From contig OU015664.1 in the NCBI GenBank assembly GCA_907165275.2, positions 8,208,001 to 8,272,000 of the forward strand: a stretch of 64,000 bases of DNA, read 5' to 3'. The translations under genes were made by a program, and so were the position numbers. Of this stretch, positions 43,997 to 59,300 are shown in pieces (within the stretch, counting starts at the first letter, position 1; each line of letters begins with the position of its first letter). Under the pieces are notes generated by a model. The model saw only the letters and a list, made by a program, of their open reading frames with translations, had not been told where the DNA came from and ran no database searches. This DNA comes from Zygaena filipendulae. Its lineage: Eukaryota; Arthropoda; Insecta; Lepidoptera; Zygaenidae.

Positions 43997-45120
43997 AAAA
44001 AAATTAGTCAAATAGCCTTAGTAGTAGAATAGTAATTAAATTAAAATACTAGGCTAAAATATTTGGTGACGTCAAGGGTAGCTGTGTGTGCGCGCGCGTA
44101 CGTACGTGTGTACCTTTGTGCGTATGTGTAGATATATATTAACCTTTTAAACAAAAAATAGAATATACCAATCATAGTGACCACACATCTCCGATGTTTA
44201 CGATTCCAGCACGTTCAAATAAATTACCTCCAGGAACTGTTACCAGTTCACGTATTACTTGAATAGGTACGTGATTTATTGCCATTTGCACGTTACAAAA
44301 TAGTATTTGGTAATATTTTGTTATAACATCGGTGTATTTATTTCGGTGAAATAAATCTCCGGACCGGATATTCGGGTTGTGATGAACGACTCAACGCCCG
44401 CCCGTCTGAATATTACTTCAGCCATTTCGGATTGGTGAAAAATAAAATTTATGCTCGATCAATGAAAACATAGACTTGGAAAATTTGAAAAGATTATCTG
44501 GAAGTTCGTTTTGGGAATTAGGGTTTTATGAATAATTTTGTTTTTCACCGTTCATATAAAAAAGAAAAAAGTAGCCCAAGGCACAAGTCTTCAGTTTGAT
44601 TATTATACCCACAAATACCAAGGTACTTAAAAATATTAGTTTGAGAATATTCCTTATTTCGCTTTCTTTCATGTGTAGACTGTAGGTATTCTCTTCCCAA
44701 ATGGTGGAAATTCGCGTACAAGTAGCTTCATTTTTACGTTGCTGTAACATCAACCTAACCGTTGCATGCAAATTGCCTCTTAAAAAAGGTTAACCGAAGG
44801 CCTTCCATACGTCAAGAAAATTAAAAATAAACGAGAAGTTTTTTCTCAGAAGAATATGAGAGTTTTTTCCATGGCTGGTCAGGATGCATAATTTTATTTT
44901 GCTACTTTGTCATACCTCAAAAATCTGTTTTTTTGTTCCTCTATTTCAAATCTGGGTCAAGTTATTATGACAATGTCGTGGACTTAACTTGTCTATAAAC
45001 AAATTAAATTTGCTGCGTCTGCGTTGGACACCATAATTAGTTTTGTTTCTTTCGATGTTGTTCGGTTCGATTTGGTGCAGCTAGTTGATATCTATCTATT
45101 CGAAGCAGTGAACCAAAATT
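43997..45120. other. intergenic, nothing recognised
   Basis: Includes an alternating purine/pyrimidine tract (44085-44125; TGTGTGTGCGCGCGCGTACG). No gene is supported. Confidence 0.3.
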
Positions 45121-45124
45121 GTTG

Positions 45125-46690
45125 TTGGCTCGATTTTTTTCACGCGCGGTAATTTTGGAGTTCCCGCGAGAATTCCGGATTGAAAGAATTTTTAAAATCG
45201 ATCCAGTGCTTTTTGAGCCAATACGTTACAAACATACTTACATACAAATCTTTCCTCTTTATAACAATAGTATACATAATATTGTCGTGGTTCTGTAACA
45301 TGTTTTGTCGACACCAAAAACATTCTATATAATAAAGGAATATCATTGGTCGACACTATACTTACCGTACCACACTATCAGGGTGTCGTTTACTTTGTGC
45401 CACCTAATAAGGAGTCTAGTGGGGTTCTACGTAGGTACACAAAATAGTTTATTGTTTAAATTTTGTATCATAAAATATGATATTGCAAATGCGAGGGCTA
45501 GGGCGAGTTCACCAGGGTGAACTTACAAACGATCATTATCGACAATGATATCGAATATCATTGACATTGGTAGGTACCTACTACCTACCTAAATTTTGTT
45601 AGATAAATGTTTTTGCACGTAAGTGAACCTCTAGTGAACCACCATAGTTGGTGATGTTGTTCTTTCTTGTATCATAATACTGTACATAAAATGGCTGCTG
45701 AATGGTGATCGGAATGACGAGTAACGCGACAAACGCGCACTCGATACTTCCTTCACCAAGAATTAAATTTATTTTCTAATTAAACCACTTCATGAATATA
45801 GATAGGAACGCTTAATTGACATTGATATGCAAATTTTTTTTAAACGTTTTAAAACCACACACAAGACAATTTTTTTTGCATCAATGACTCAAGACGAGAA
45901 TTTTTCGCACTAATATCAAGGTTATGAATGCGATCAAGCCAAATAGTGACACGGGACAAATATTGACTAACTAGGCGTCCCCCGCAATTTCATCCGCAGA
46001 AATTTCAGAGTTCCCATGAGAATTTCGGGACAGAAAGTCCCTATATCACTCAGGACCTCGTAGCTTCCTATAAGTGAAAAAATTTTCAAAATCGGTTCAG
46101 TAGTTCCAGAGATTACCCCCTACAAAGTCACAAACTCCACAAACTCACAATTCACAAACTCACAAACTGCACCTCTTTATAATATTAGCATAGATAAACG
46201 CTGTGATCGTGATGCGTGACTGCGTGATTCGCGTCCCTTTGAACAGTCCATAATACCTATAATGAAGTCAAGCGTGTCAGTGGACTTTGTTTGCTATACC
46301 TACCAAGCACGCATGAGTGAGGGAGGGAGTGGGCACCTTTAGATTAAAACACTGTATGCGAGAGATCATGAAGCTTGAATAATTTTTTTTTTCATGAATA
46401 TCAATCTATGATAGAGATGTTATTTCATCAGCTACATGTATAAGTAATATTAATTATACAATACTAGTTGTTCCCCGCGGTTTCACACGCAGCAATTTTG
46501 GAGTTCTCGCGGGAATTCCAGGATAAACTATACGTTAATACGTATAGTACTTTTACGTAGTTTATTCGTCTATACCTTCCTCTTAAATCACTCTATCTGC
46601 TGGTGGAAACTGCATGAAAATCCGTTCAGTAGTTTTTGATTTTATCGCGAACAGACAGACAGATGCGGTGGAGGATTTTATCTTATAATA
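45125..46690 (+). repeat. SINE-like copies (three) and AT-rich spacer
   Basis: Plus-orientation copies at about 45135-45290, 45971-46200 and 46464-46695 (TAGTTGTTCCCCGCGGTTTC, then CGCGGGAATTCC, then AAATCCGTTCAGTAGTTTTT and CAGACAGACAG). DNA between them holds nothing recognised. Confidence 0.6.
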
Positions 46691-47306
46691 TGTAGTGATA
46701 ACACTCGCCTGACTAGTAAAAATATACACGAAGTAGTCTTGTTCTATGTATAGTAGTGCATTTTGTTAGTTGCGTGACGGCCAACGACATAAAAACTTGG
46801 ACACTTAATTGCAAGGGTCAACTCTAAATTGTTCCGGTGACCTCAAGGCAGATGATTACAACATCTGCTGAATCAAACAATACGAACAGAATTAATATAA
46901 TGATGTCTCGTTCTTAGGTACCTACTTGTTTTATAATTGAACTGAAATATTTTTGTATTTTACAAACAAAAATAGGACCAATAAAATAAGATTCATCGTG
47001 TTACAATCCATTTTGTCCACAGGACAAAAGTAGATTGGAACGCTTTTGTAAAATATTAGGGTGAATTAATCCAATTCTCCTATATCCATATAGCAGACAT
47101 TCATGAACTTGATTGCAATTTAGCTACTCCAGTTTAAACAGCAGTTGCTATTTTCATCACTGCAGATACTAGGGCGAAAACCTAACCTCACTGCAAAGGG
47201 CTGACGTGAAATTCTAATCTTAACATTTTCAAAATTAACAGCTGAATTAATTTTTTCTTCGATTATAAAATTAAAATAATTATTCCTTTGTTTCAGACAG
47301 TTCAAA

Positions 47307-47374
47307 ATGGACGACGCAATAATTAATGAACCTTCTGACATCAACGCAACGATGGTGCAGAGCGAGCTGTCGAA
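47307..47374 (+). CDS. moody: moody coding exon 1: N-terminus
   Basis: MDDAIINEPSDINATMVQSE then L S and a split Lys codon. The exon body begins at 47297 after CTTTGTTTCAG, and the donor is GTAAGT at 47375. Extracellular N-terminus with one glycosylation site. Confidence 0.85.
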
Positions 47375-50300
47375 GTAAGTACGAGTATGCTTGTCTTTTG
47401 CATACCTACTAAAATCGACGGAATTCGCGACTCATGTCACACACAGCAGAGTAGAATAATCTTTTTTTTTTTATGTCATAGGGGGCAAACGGGCAAGTGG
47501 TACACCTGATGGTAAGTGATTACCGCCGCCCATAGACATCTGCAACACCAGAAGGCACGCAGGTGCGTTGCCGACCTGGAATGGGGATGGGAACTGGCTT
47601 TCAAGTGGGGCTGCCGGAATACACCGTTAGGTGCTTGGCGACAGATTTGCAACTTGAAGATTGATGATTGAATGAAGATTGAAGATGCAATCTGAATTAC
47701 GTTCTATCATATGTAATTCATCTGTTACCCATTTATTACTTGCGTTGATTTCGAATTTTCCGCAGGAATTTCGGGATAAAAAGTAGCCAACGTCATTTTA
47801 TAAACGCACATTCGCATTTACGTATATAATATTAAGGATTTCATATAATTATTAATCTTGTATCTTGCAAATAACACGTTTATTAGACGCATCAGAGGAT
47901 TAGGTATTACAATTTTACTCATAGGTACCAAAAAAGGTTTTCCTTAATTATTTTTTTCTTTTTAAGTTACAGACACATATATCCGAATCCTTATTTGAAT
48001 CATGTGAAACCTGAGTCGTTCTTTAGGACTTCCTAGTAAAACATTTTCGTTGTGAAATTAAATCCCATTAATGCGAGGTCTTTGGCTCCTTATTCTTATA
48101 CATGAACAATTAATTCAACCACCAACCTATAGCTTTTTAACTGTCAACACACCTTTCCTCTGTAAGTACCCATGATAAAAGCATGTACAGCTGTATAACC
48201 TGCGTCCTTTTAGTAAGACACAATGCATTACTATAATGTGCAGGAAAACCATTCATCTCTCTATCCTGTTGGTGGTCATTGGATTTGCTTCGAGCGTTCT
48301 ACCGTCACCTGCCTCTTATAATACCTACATATAAGTGTAGGAATATCCGTGTGGGAAAATTTTGTATCGTCACGTCGTAAATAATAAATGCAAATTGCAT
48401 AAGGATATATCGTATTATATACCTACCCATTACGCACTGCTCCAATCTACGAGTAGTTGGTGTATAAGCAATCTCTACATAAATTACCGCGCGTGAAACC
48501 ATGGAGGACAGCTATAGATAGTTATGTAATTAATAACAGGTGTGTATAGTTAATAAAAATATGAAGGAGCTTTTAAAACAGCTTTTAAAATATAAAATAT
48601 ATTATTTACCAGCTGTGCCCCGCAGTTTCACCCGCAGTAATTTCAGAGTTCCCGCGGGAATTCCGAGATAAAAAGTACCCTATGTCCTTCTCTGTACCCC
48701 TGACAACGTGCATGCCAAATTTCATCCAAATCCGTTCAGCCGTTTTTGCGTGATTGAGTAACAAACATCCAAACATCCACACTTTCACATTTCTAATATT
48801 AGTAGGATAACTATAAATGTGTTTAAAAAACTAATATTATTAGGAACACATTTTTACCAAATCTTTAGTAATCATTAAAACCACTCTGAGTGCGGCTGTC
48901 AGTTTACATTCGAAATCTTGCATTATAAAAGCCGTCCGTTGGACTCTTTGAAATGAAATGCTCTCCTGAGTAAGTACCTACTTGGGCGTAGGTAATAAAA
49001 TTACGCACGTACTTATCTTAGTTTTTATCGCGGCTCCCGAATCACATTTCGGGCCATGCAAAATATACATAGATTGGCCGTAAAACTGACAGAATGATAA
49101 TTCCATTCTGAAGCGTAAAAAAGTGATGCTTTATTTTTTATGTATAGATATCTCACCTCAAAAAAGGGGAAATTTATCCTATAATCGAAAATACACGTGA
49201 CCTTTGCCAAACTCGTGCGTTCTGGTTGAATGAAATATGGCTTTTCTTTCATGTAAATATAAGTTCAAACCTTCAATATTCTGGGACTTCACATTCAGAA
49301 ACAACAAAGCAAAATCAATAGCCGTTTGATTCCGTTTCTCTAAGAAATTCATTCATCTGTTGGAGGATTTTTTTTATGGCATTTTATTTTAGCTCAACAG
49401 TCAACCTCAACATGTAGGTACGTAAAATTTTGAACCCCACTGTGTGTTATCAATATTGTACATACGAATGTGTTTTTTTGTTTGTTTGTTATGATTTGAC
49501 GCCTTAACGATTTCCATATAGGTACGTCCCAAAATTTTCCATACACGTTGTCAGGAGTACAGAAAAGGACATGAGGTACCTACATTTAAGTAGGGATACT
49601 AGCTGTTCCTCGCGGTTTTACCTGCGGTATTTTCAAAGTTCCCGCGGGAATTGCAGAATGAACTATACGTATAAACCTTCTTCTTGAATCACTATCTATT
49701 GGTGAAACCGCATGAAAATCCGTTTAGTATTTTGAGTTTACTGCGAACAGACAGACAGACAAACAGACGCGATAGTGGTTGTAAACATGCAATAACTGAA
49801 CAATAGAAAAATTAAAAAATAAAAGAGTGCAAAATACGTACGGCGTTCAGATAGATTTTGACATTTTTTACTGTTTGTCCGTATATTTGAATGTAGGTAC
49901 ATCACGCAAAAGCTACTCGAACTAGGTATTTAATCACAATAACGCTTGCCATACCTACAGATAGTCCTTAATTAAGCATGTATATTGGGCATGTTGGCTA
50001 TTTTTTTTTGTTTAGTCCGTCTTGTTGATTAATAAAAAATATTGGACACATATTTTTTCTTTTTTTACGTAATCACAAAATAACGGCGATACATTGAGTT
50101 GAAATTTCGCGTGACGTCACTTTTCGGACAGTTTGTATGGCGGTTTTAGCGGTTAGTGACGTCACGATCCCCTCACCCTAAACTATAATGTGCTTTATCT
50201 CCGTATATTTTAATTTCTTTGAAAAAGCAAAAAATACGTGTCTATTGTTTTTTTATGTTCTAACTGACGGACTAATTATAATTTTGATATTCAAAAGTAG

Positions 50301-53300
50301 TCAACATCCCCATTCTGGATAATTTCATTCTGTCACAGCAAATATTCCCGAGAGAATTCTAAACCACTGAGTGAAACTTCGGATGTCTACAAGCTGTATG
50401 GTTTATAGTAGGTATAACTAGCACTGTCCCCCGCGGATTCAACCGCGGTAATTTCGGAGTTCCCGCGGGAATTTCACGATAAATATAGATATGAACCTTC
50501 CTCATGAATAACTCTACCTATTAGTGAAAACCGCATGAAAATCCGTTGCGTAGTTTTAAAGATCTAAGCATACATAGCCCATAGAGACAGACGGACAGCG
50601 GGAAGCGATTTTGTTTTGTTTTATACTATGTAATCACTTTACAAAATTAAATACCAAACAATGCCTATGTGGTCAGTAATATTAATATGTAACCGAATGA
50701 CTCGAACCATATACAATATCATTTAGTTTGCGGTTTTGTTTGGTTTTCCTTTTGTATAAGGTACAGTCGCCAATATTCGTCCCCAAGCCTAATTTCGTCC
50801 CCTTCAATATCTCCTTTTTTAAAAACCGCCATCTAATAACAGTGACCTGAACCGAAAGCTAGTTGCATCAGTCGGCCATTGTGTAGAAGTGAATGCGTCA
50901 CGACGTTCGTACCGACAGAAATTCGAAAATCAAAAATAGTGTTCAAGGTGAGTTTTTCATTGAAATATTCTCGGATACCATAAAATATTAAGATACCTGA
51001 CTTATTGATACAATGTTTTTGTCAAACTAACTATTAATATCTCAGATGTGAATCGATTAAGCAAAATTTTCAAGTTATGACACGTGTTTTGCTTAAATGG
51101 ATGCCACAAAAATAAATAGAAATTTCCTAATATCGTCCCCTTACATGAACCTTATATTGTCCCCGGGACGATATTAGGATCTCATATGGTGAACACAAGG
51201 GTCATGTCACTTTATTTTGCGTGTAACTTAAGAATGTTTTTTTTTTTTATTATTTAGATGCTGAAACCACCACACCATACCACCTTCAACCTCAACAAGA
51301 CGAGGTAAAGCGATGGTAGTCACGGTCTCACCACATAAATAAGAAATAATGGTAGCAAAAAAGAAGCAGACAGAGAAGAATAACGAAAGAGTAGCGGATA
51401 GAAAAAAAAAGGGAAACGGAACAGAAACAACAAAAAACATCAGCTGAAAGCAATAAAATTAAAACCAAAAAGCTATTAAAAGCACAGTCTTCTGACGAAG
51501 AACCATCTGATGTTGATGACTCAGTTTTTGTGTCCACTGACGAAGAAGATAGCGAGAATGATGACGCTGAATACCCAGATTGTCATAATATCTACCTATT
51601 CTTAAGACAAAAAGAGAGAAAAATGGATAAGATGCATTCATTGTTTCCCATGGATGCACGAAGATTGCGTTGAAAATCCAGGACCAAAATTTTAAAAATC
51701 GAACTATTTGTTCGGAGAATTAGAAGTACCTTACTAATGATTAAAATAATTAAGAAAGGATTGAGATATTAATAATATGATAGTTAAGTTCAATTTTATA
51801 TAATAGAAAACAAGTGAGTACAACTCCAATTCCCATATTGATTATTGCGATCTCAATATCGTCCCCGGGACGTAATTAGGAGCCCAAAAATATATTTTCA
51901 TAATTTGAGTATTTTTGTTACAGCTATTTCAGAACTTTTTCTAACAAAGTTAACGCATTTTTGATTATTTTTATGAATAAAGGAATATTGAACCTAATGT
52001 TTGACGTTTCATTTATTACTGTGGTATTTTTATTTATTTTTTTAGAGTTGTTGTACAAAAAAGGGACGATATTTGGCGACTCTACCTTACCTAAACTACG
52101 TGCATGCATACATACCATAGAAATAAACAGTACCTATCTGTATGTGGATGGTCTCATCGCGTCTATTATAATAACACCTGCCCCCCACGCTTCCACTCGT
52201 GGTAATTTCAGAGTTCCCGCGGGAATTCCACGATAAATTATGCCCAAAAACCTTCCTCTGAAAAATCCGTTCAATAGTTTTTGAGTTTATCGCGAATAGA
52301 CAGACAGACGCGGCGGCGGAAGACTTTGTTTTATAATAGATAACGATAACATTATTTAAATGCCACCTCTATATATAGATCTTACCTAATTTCAAGTAAC
52401 TAAAGATCTTAAAAACAAAACTGCCGCACTCAGAGACGTTGATTTAAATTTTTCTTACTATGTCCGTGATATGGCATTCTTTTACTGAAATCCATTTTGA
52501 TTCGCCGCGAAAGAACAAAAAGTAGCTTAAGGCCCTTGTCTACAGCAGAAAAACTAGCGCCATTCCCTATAAAAAAACGTAAATAATATCTTCTAAGATA
52601 AATAGATTAACTGATATTATATAGATAAAAAAAACGATAGTTGTATGTGTAGAATATGGTAATTTATATTATTATTTTTTAACCGACTTCATTGAAGATA
52701 ATTTTGCACATGTAAGAAATGGACGACCATCACTCTTATGAATCGTGTGTACCTACCTATAGATCTTTTTGAGTTGTAAATTAAACAAAATAAACATATT
52801 GAATAAATGGATAAGTAAATACATCCGTATCTTTCCAACCGAAATGGATAAATATACTTATTTATTGGCAAAAACTCGCATTTTATCCGCTTGGTTAAAA
52901 ACGCCTTCATTCGAGCGTTTCAAGCTCTCTTTTCAACGCTTTACATAATATCTATGATCCTGTTGTTTCCCTGCGATGCGTGCATAACGTTTCAAAGCCG
53001 GAGTTGGACGGTTTTCAGCATTAAGGGGCGGCTAATACAGATACCTACCTACTGCCTACTGGGTAATAAGTACTTGATCATAATATATTTTTTGTTTCAA
53101 CCGTTGATTTCATTCAATTAAAAAAACCGTTTCGTATTTAAAGCAATCGATCAAAAACAATCGATGTGTTCATGAGTAAACGTTAGCATAGAAGAACCTA
53201 GAATCTACTGCGGACGTTAGATTTCTGCCAAACTTAAAATTCAATGCCTCTGTGTTTGCTGAATGCGGTTCTATGCTCGTTCTTAATGTTTTTTTTTTTT

Positions 53301-56300
53301 TCAGGAGTCCTCCTGGCCTGTTGGCATTTGCGGCCGTAGTCACCGGGTTCATAATGGTGATCGGTCTATCTGGCAACCTGCTCACAGTTGTGGCCTTGCT
53401 CAAGTGTCCGAAAGTGCGAAACGTCACCGCGGCGTTCATTATCAGGTAAAGCTATTATTACTATTACTATACATAATATATTACTAAACATAGCGCGATC
53501 GATTCGCTAGTCGATTCTGAGCAAACTACTTTCTAGTTTTCAGTTAATTCATTAACACGATGTATACTTATGTGTATGAACCTAAGTAAAACACGGAATT
53601 AATTGAATTTTTCCAATGAATTCAGCTGATAAAGGTTGTTAAGGAAAAATGCATCTCTGGCTTTCGTATTACTAACGTGGTTGGTCTGAAATATAAATTA
53701 CATATAAATATAAGGTACATACATCCCAATAGGCCTGAAAGGTACCTAAATACCCACCTGAAAATGCCCTAAGGCAAGCGATAGAGATAGGCCCTACACG
53801 TCTTCAGAATATTAAGAAGTTTGTTAATGTTCCTATTTTTACACAGTACCTATGCTTATGTAGGTATGTTCGTAGACTGTGTTTTTTCTTTCCTATAAAG
53901 TTGCGTCAATAAAATCCTCAAAAAATAAATTTTAAATTTTGAAAGAAAAAAGTTCTACATAAATATAATTTATTAGCTGTGTCCCGCGGTTTTACCCGTG
54001 TGAGTTTCAGAATTCCCGCTAGAACTCCAAAGTAGCCTAATTTATTTTAAAAACCTTCCCTGAACTTCCACAAATATTTAAAGATCAAAATTAGCCATAA
54101 TTGGTCCAGCCAGTCTCGAGTTTTAGCGAGATAACCGAACAGGAATTCATTTTCATATAATCTATCTTCTTACGGCCGCACTCAGAGTCGACTTTAATGA
54201 TTACTTAGTTAAGTATAGATTTTTAAAACAAAACTGCCGCAATCAGAGACGTTCAGTAAATTAATGTTAATTGGCATTTAATGAGATATAACTTAATTAG
54301 TTAAATGTCAATTAACATTAATTTATTAAACTTGTCTGATTGCGGCAATTTTGTTTTAAAAATCTATACTTAACTAAGTAATCATTAAAGTCGACTCTGA
54401 GTGCGGCGGTTAATCTTAATAAATATAAATCACGTGTCACGTTGTTTGTCCGCGATGGACTCCGAAACTACTGAACGGATTTTGATAAAATTTCGTATCC
54501 ATTTATAATATGGTCCATCTTAAAAGATAGGATAGTTTTTATCCCGGAATTCCCGCGGGAACTCCGGCACTAATGCGGGGAACAGCTAATCACCGTAAAC
54601 TCCGAAATTACCGCAGATGAAATCGCGGGGGACAGCTAGTATATATACAATACATAAATCACGTGTCACGTTGTTTGTCCGCGATGGACTCCTAAACTAC
54701 TGAACGGATTTTGATATAATTTTTTAACCATTTATAATATGGTCCAGCTTAAAAGATAGGATAGTTTTTATCCCGGAATTCCCGCGGAAACTCCGGAAGT
54801 AATGCGGGGAACAGCTAATCACCGTAAACTACTGTCAGTGCAGGGGTACAAAGAAGGCCGTAGAGTACTTTTCCCGGAATTCCCGCGGGAACTCTGAAAT
54901 TACCGCGGATGAAATCGTGGGGGACAGCTAGTATATAGATATAATTAGATATTATTAAAACATTATTATTATTAATTCTGTCCCAGCTCCAATTATTTTC
55001 TGATTTTTAAATAATACTATCAAAAAAAACCTAGGCAATAAAAGTAAACACAAAATTTAGATCGCTTAGGCGAATTCAAATTATTCAAATACCTACAATT
55101 GAGCTCAGAAAGTTAATTTGGTGGCGCTGTTGAAGGTTTACGGCCGCACTCAAAGTCGTTTTAATGATTACTTAATTTTAAGTAAAGATTTTTAAAACAT
55201 AACGACTCTGAGTGCGGCCGCTAGACTTCAGATAAATGTATGTATGTTCGAGAGAATCATGTAGTGATTAAGTATATTATCTATGGACTGAACCTCAAAC
55301 CGTGGGGAAAGATTAGAATATTAGAAAATGTTATTAAAATTCGACACTTTTAATAAATTAAAATCCGATGCTGAAATCGTATACCTACTTAAGTAGCTTA
55401 ATCCTATTAGTAGTAAATAATATATTACAATTGAATTCAACTAAATACAAATTTTTACGATTGTGAAAATGTAATCTTTATGAGGAAATAATTGTAAATA
55501 AACTTGAGTTATTTAGGTAGATACTTAAATATCAATCAGCTCTATAAGCTAGCTTACTACCCAATTCGTTGTTGTGAAACCTATCTAAGTATGTAAGCAA
55601 TATTAATTTATTCCTCCATAATTTTTCAATAGACTCTCCTCGAATTTCACTTGCTATCCAAGATTGTTGTTTTTTTAATATACATTCTAAATTAAAATTT
55701 TCCTTTGTAGGGCTTTATCGAAATTGATATTAAACTTTTTTTCTCGCAGAGATTTGCTTTGTTTTGCAGTTATTTTATCACGCTTTCTTACAATAATATA
55801 ATAAATATAAACTTACAATAGCAATGAAATGCAGTGGGTAATCACTAATCATCATCTTAATTCTTTGTCAAGATAATGATTAAAATATCAGTTTTAAATC
55901 TTGTTTACCTCTGTTGACGAAAAATAAATAGTTTGAAATGAAATTTTTCATTACATACCTAATAGTTACATTTTCATGTAGAGTTTTCGATTTCAATCTT
56001 TTTTTTAATGAATTTTTTGCCTTTTATGTATGACGTATGTAGCCGGTTAACACCCTTATTTTGTTCACAGTCTTTGCATAGCTGATTTCTTATTCTGCGT
56101 ACTGACTCTCCCGTTCGCCATTTCGGGTTTCTGGTCCAGTACGTGGTCCTTCGGAGAGGCACTTTGCAAAATGGTTCCTTTTATAAGATATGGAAATGTC
56201 GGCGTATCACTGCTGAGTATCGCTCTTATCACTCTAAACAGGTAAGGCTGATATATACAAGAAAATCATGTTTACCTAGGTATACTTATTTGATTACCTT

Positions 56301-59300
56301 ATGATCTGTAGGTTTTACTGACGAATGTTTTTCGTCATAGTTACGTATGCAATCCTTATAAATTCTCTTTATAATGCAAAAGTAAGTTTGTTTGTTTCGC
56401 TTTCACGCCTCAACGGCTCAACCTATCGTCATGAAATTTGGCATAAACGTTGTCAGAGAAGGACATTGGCTACTTTTCATTTCGGAATTCCTGCGTGAAC
56501 TCCGAAATTTACATTGTGAAACTGCATACAATTTTGCATACTACACGCTGTCAGGGTACAGATAAGGTACTTTTATCCTGGAATTCCTGCGGTAGGTATC
56601 TCCGAAATTAACGCGGTTGTAACAGCTATAGTTTTCTTTAAAAAAAACCTGGCAATTTTAAATAAGCAGGCCTTTTTGATTTAAAGTAATGTAAAGTTGA
56701 GGTAAAGTTTGGCATATGCCATCGAATAATGATTAATAATGACGAAATTTTCTTAAAGGAATTGTAGATAGGTAGTACGTTTAAAAATAACAGCGGCAGC
56801 GGTGGCCTAATAACTCAAAGAGGAAGAATTATTTCAACCCAACAACCAATCTACCTTTTAAAACCAGTAATATCAAGTTAAGATATCAATTCGGTATATT
56901 TGGATTATTCAATTTTTTTACATCAGTGACTTCATACTATTCATGATTTTAAAATGGTAGATTGGTTGTTGGGTTAAAATTGTATATACGTAGGTAGGTA
57001 CCTTTATTAGATTGCGTGTCGCAACCAAATCATTCGACGAGTTTTAAATGACTACACAAAATAATGTTAACTGAAGTCACTGTAATTTGAAAAGTAATGG
57101 TCTTATTGCTTGACGCATTTTAATTTAAAAATCATTATATGTAGGTACATCATAATTATATTATACCTACCTATTGGTTGAATTACGAGATATTTTACTT
57201 CAACTGAAATGTAGAAATGCGACCTAGCAGAATTACCTATTGCAGATGTTTTGTATTACCTATTTACCTAACTATTATATACCTAAATATTTTTGATACC
57301 AACTGTTCTCCTTTCGTTCGTATAAATTCAAATTGATTTCGCACGTATGACCAGCGATTATGCAAACACGTCGACTCGTCTCACCAATAATAACTAATTA
57401 TTTAAGTTCATCCATCACGATCAGTAATCCATTGACCTATTGTTCGGATTTCTATTGTTAAGTCATCTATATATCAACAATAAGTAGGTTTCGTCCTTTG
57501 TATTGAACAGCTTGTCATTGTGTGTCGTAAATCCACATATTAGCGAAAGAAATAATATATTAATGTAGTTCTTATTGTACTAAGGTTTAATGCTGAAGAT
57601 TACTTAAATGGTTTTCATAATGGGTGTAAATTATTGAAAGATAGTATATAATATATTAATTATATAATAAAGTTAAATCGATTTTATCTGTTAGAATAAA
57701 TCTATGGTTATTTTCGACTGGTTGCCTACTAAATTCAGTAGAAAAATACGATTCGTAGTCACTAAATCGAATTTTCAATGGAATGTACGATTTAAACGAC
57801 GTTCGTGCGATATTATTCAAACTTTAGTTGTAATTTATCTGCTTCGTCTAGTTATTCATTTGAATATTATAACGTAGATAACATTTCCATTTAAAGCGTA
57901 CATATAACGAGGTAGGTGGGTACCTACCATTGTATCCAGTCAGAAAATATGATGATAGCAGTTTTGTCGCCATATTTATGATAATAATTACAACGATTTA
58001 TTTTCATTTTCCTCTGACAAATCGCGGGCATAAATCAAAGCTACTTTAGTGCTTTATGAAATTTGTTTCTTTGTGACTAATAAAAATTTGCAAACAAAAG
58101 TAGATACCTAGCTTATCTTAGTATTTTTCACCTGTCATGCAATCTTACCAAGTTATGAGCAAGTATTTATTCACAAATTATTATAGGCATGAAAACAAGA
58201 TACACATTCATTCAACTGACGGTCTTAAATATTTAAATGAAAACATTATAAACTACTATCTTCTGAATTAATAATAATAATAATAATCCATAACTAGATA
58301 GTGATTAAAAATAGAAATGTTATAAATTAAGATATACCTACTTACCTATGAAAATGCCAGGTTTCTGTGATAGTTATTATAAATAGTTCATAAAACTATT
58401 AACTCCATAAATATTTCCACAGGTACATAATGGTCGCCCACCGAAGTTGGACCGACAGAGTGTACAAGAAAGTTCATATTGCTCTAATGATAATATTTTC
58501 ATGGACTTTCTCTTACGGCATGCAGATTCCGACCCTCCTTGGAGTATGGGGTAAGACGATCTATCTCAATTGAGCTAGATATTTCACCTATTCGTTTATT
58601 ACTATAATTCTACTTAAAACTACTTAATTTTCGTTCCATTCCGAACTGAATGGCTAAAAATCTGAGTAGGTACACACTACATAGTTTAAGTATAATATTT
58701 ATCACAATCGGCCCCGAGACATCTTGGAGCATTTTTCGCTATTCTACGTGGTTTGGGATTTGGCCATCCACGGTCACTTAAAAATTCCTTCTCTATAATT
58801 ATAATATATTACGACCAATCATCAGGAAACAAGGCAAGTAAAGAAGGCATAATACGATTATTGTCTAGGGCTGAATATATCCATTATCCAGTGTAATTAG
58901 AATTGTTACGATTAGGGCCTAAGATTAGGGACACGTCAGTAAAACTCGAGATCCGAGCTCAGACAGATTTATTACACATTGTTATTGTTATTGCTACCTT
59001 TATTACACCTACGTGATACATCATATCGTCATATAGTGCCGACGACCCGATTGGCACCACGCGTAGGCGTCTTCTAATCAAGAGGTTCCGGGTTTGATTC
59101 CCGGTGGGGGTGAGCTTTGTGTGATGAATTCCACTTTCCAGTCTGGACGTGTTTATATGTAGGTATATCTATATGTAGTAGGTATAATACTTGCATATAC
59201 CTATGAAATAATATGTAGTACAATACAATTTGCTTGGTTTCCACAGAACGGAATTGTAACTTAGTGTGGGATCAAGTAAATCTGTGTTGTGAAGTGAATT

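Noticed and set aside
59039..59115. tRNA gene
   Set aside because: A box-B-like sequence is present, but the segment does not fold to a full cloverleaf by inspection and continues into a SINE tail, so it is a SINE head.
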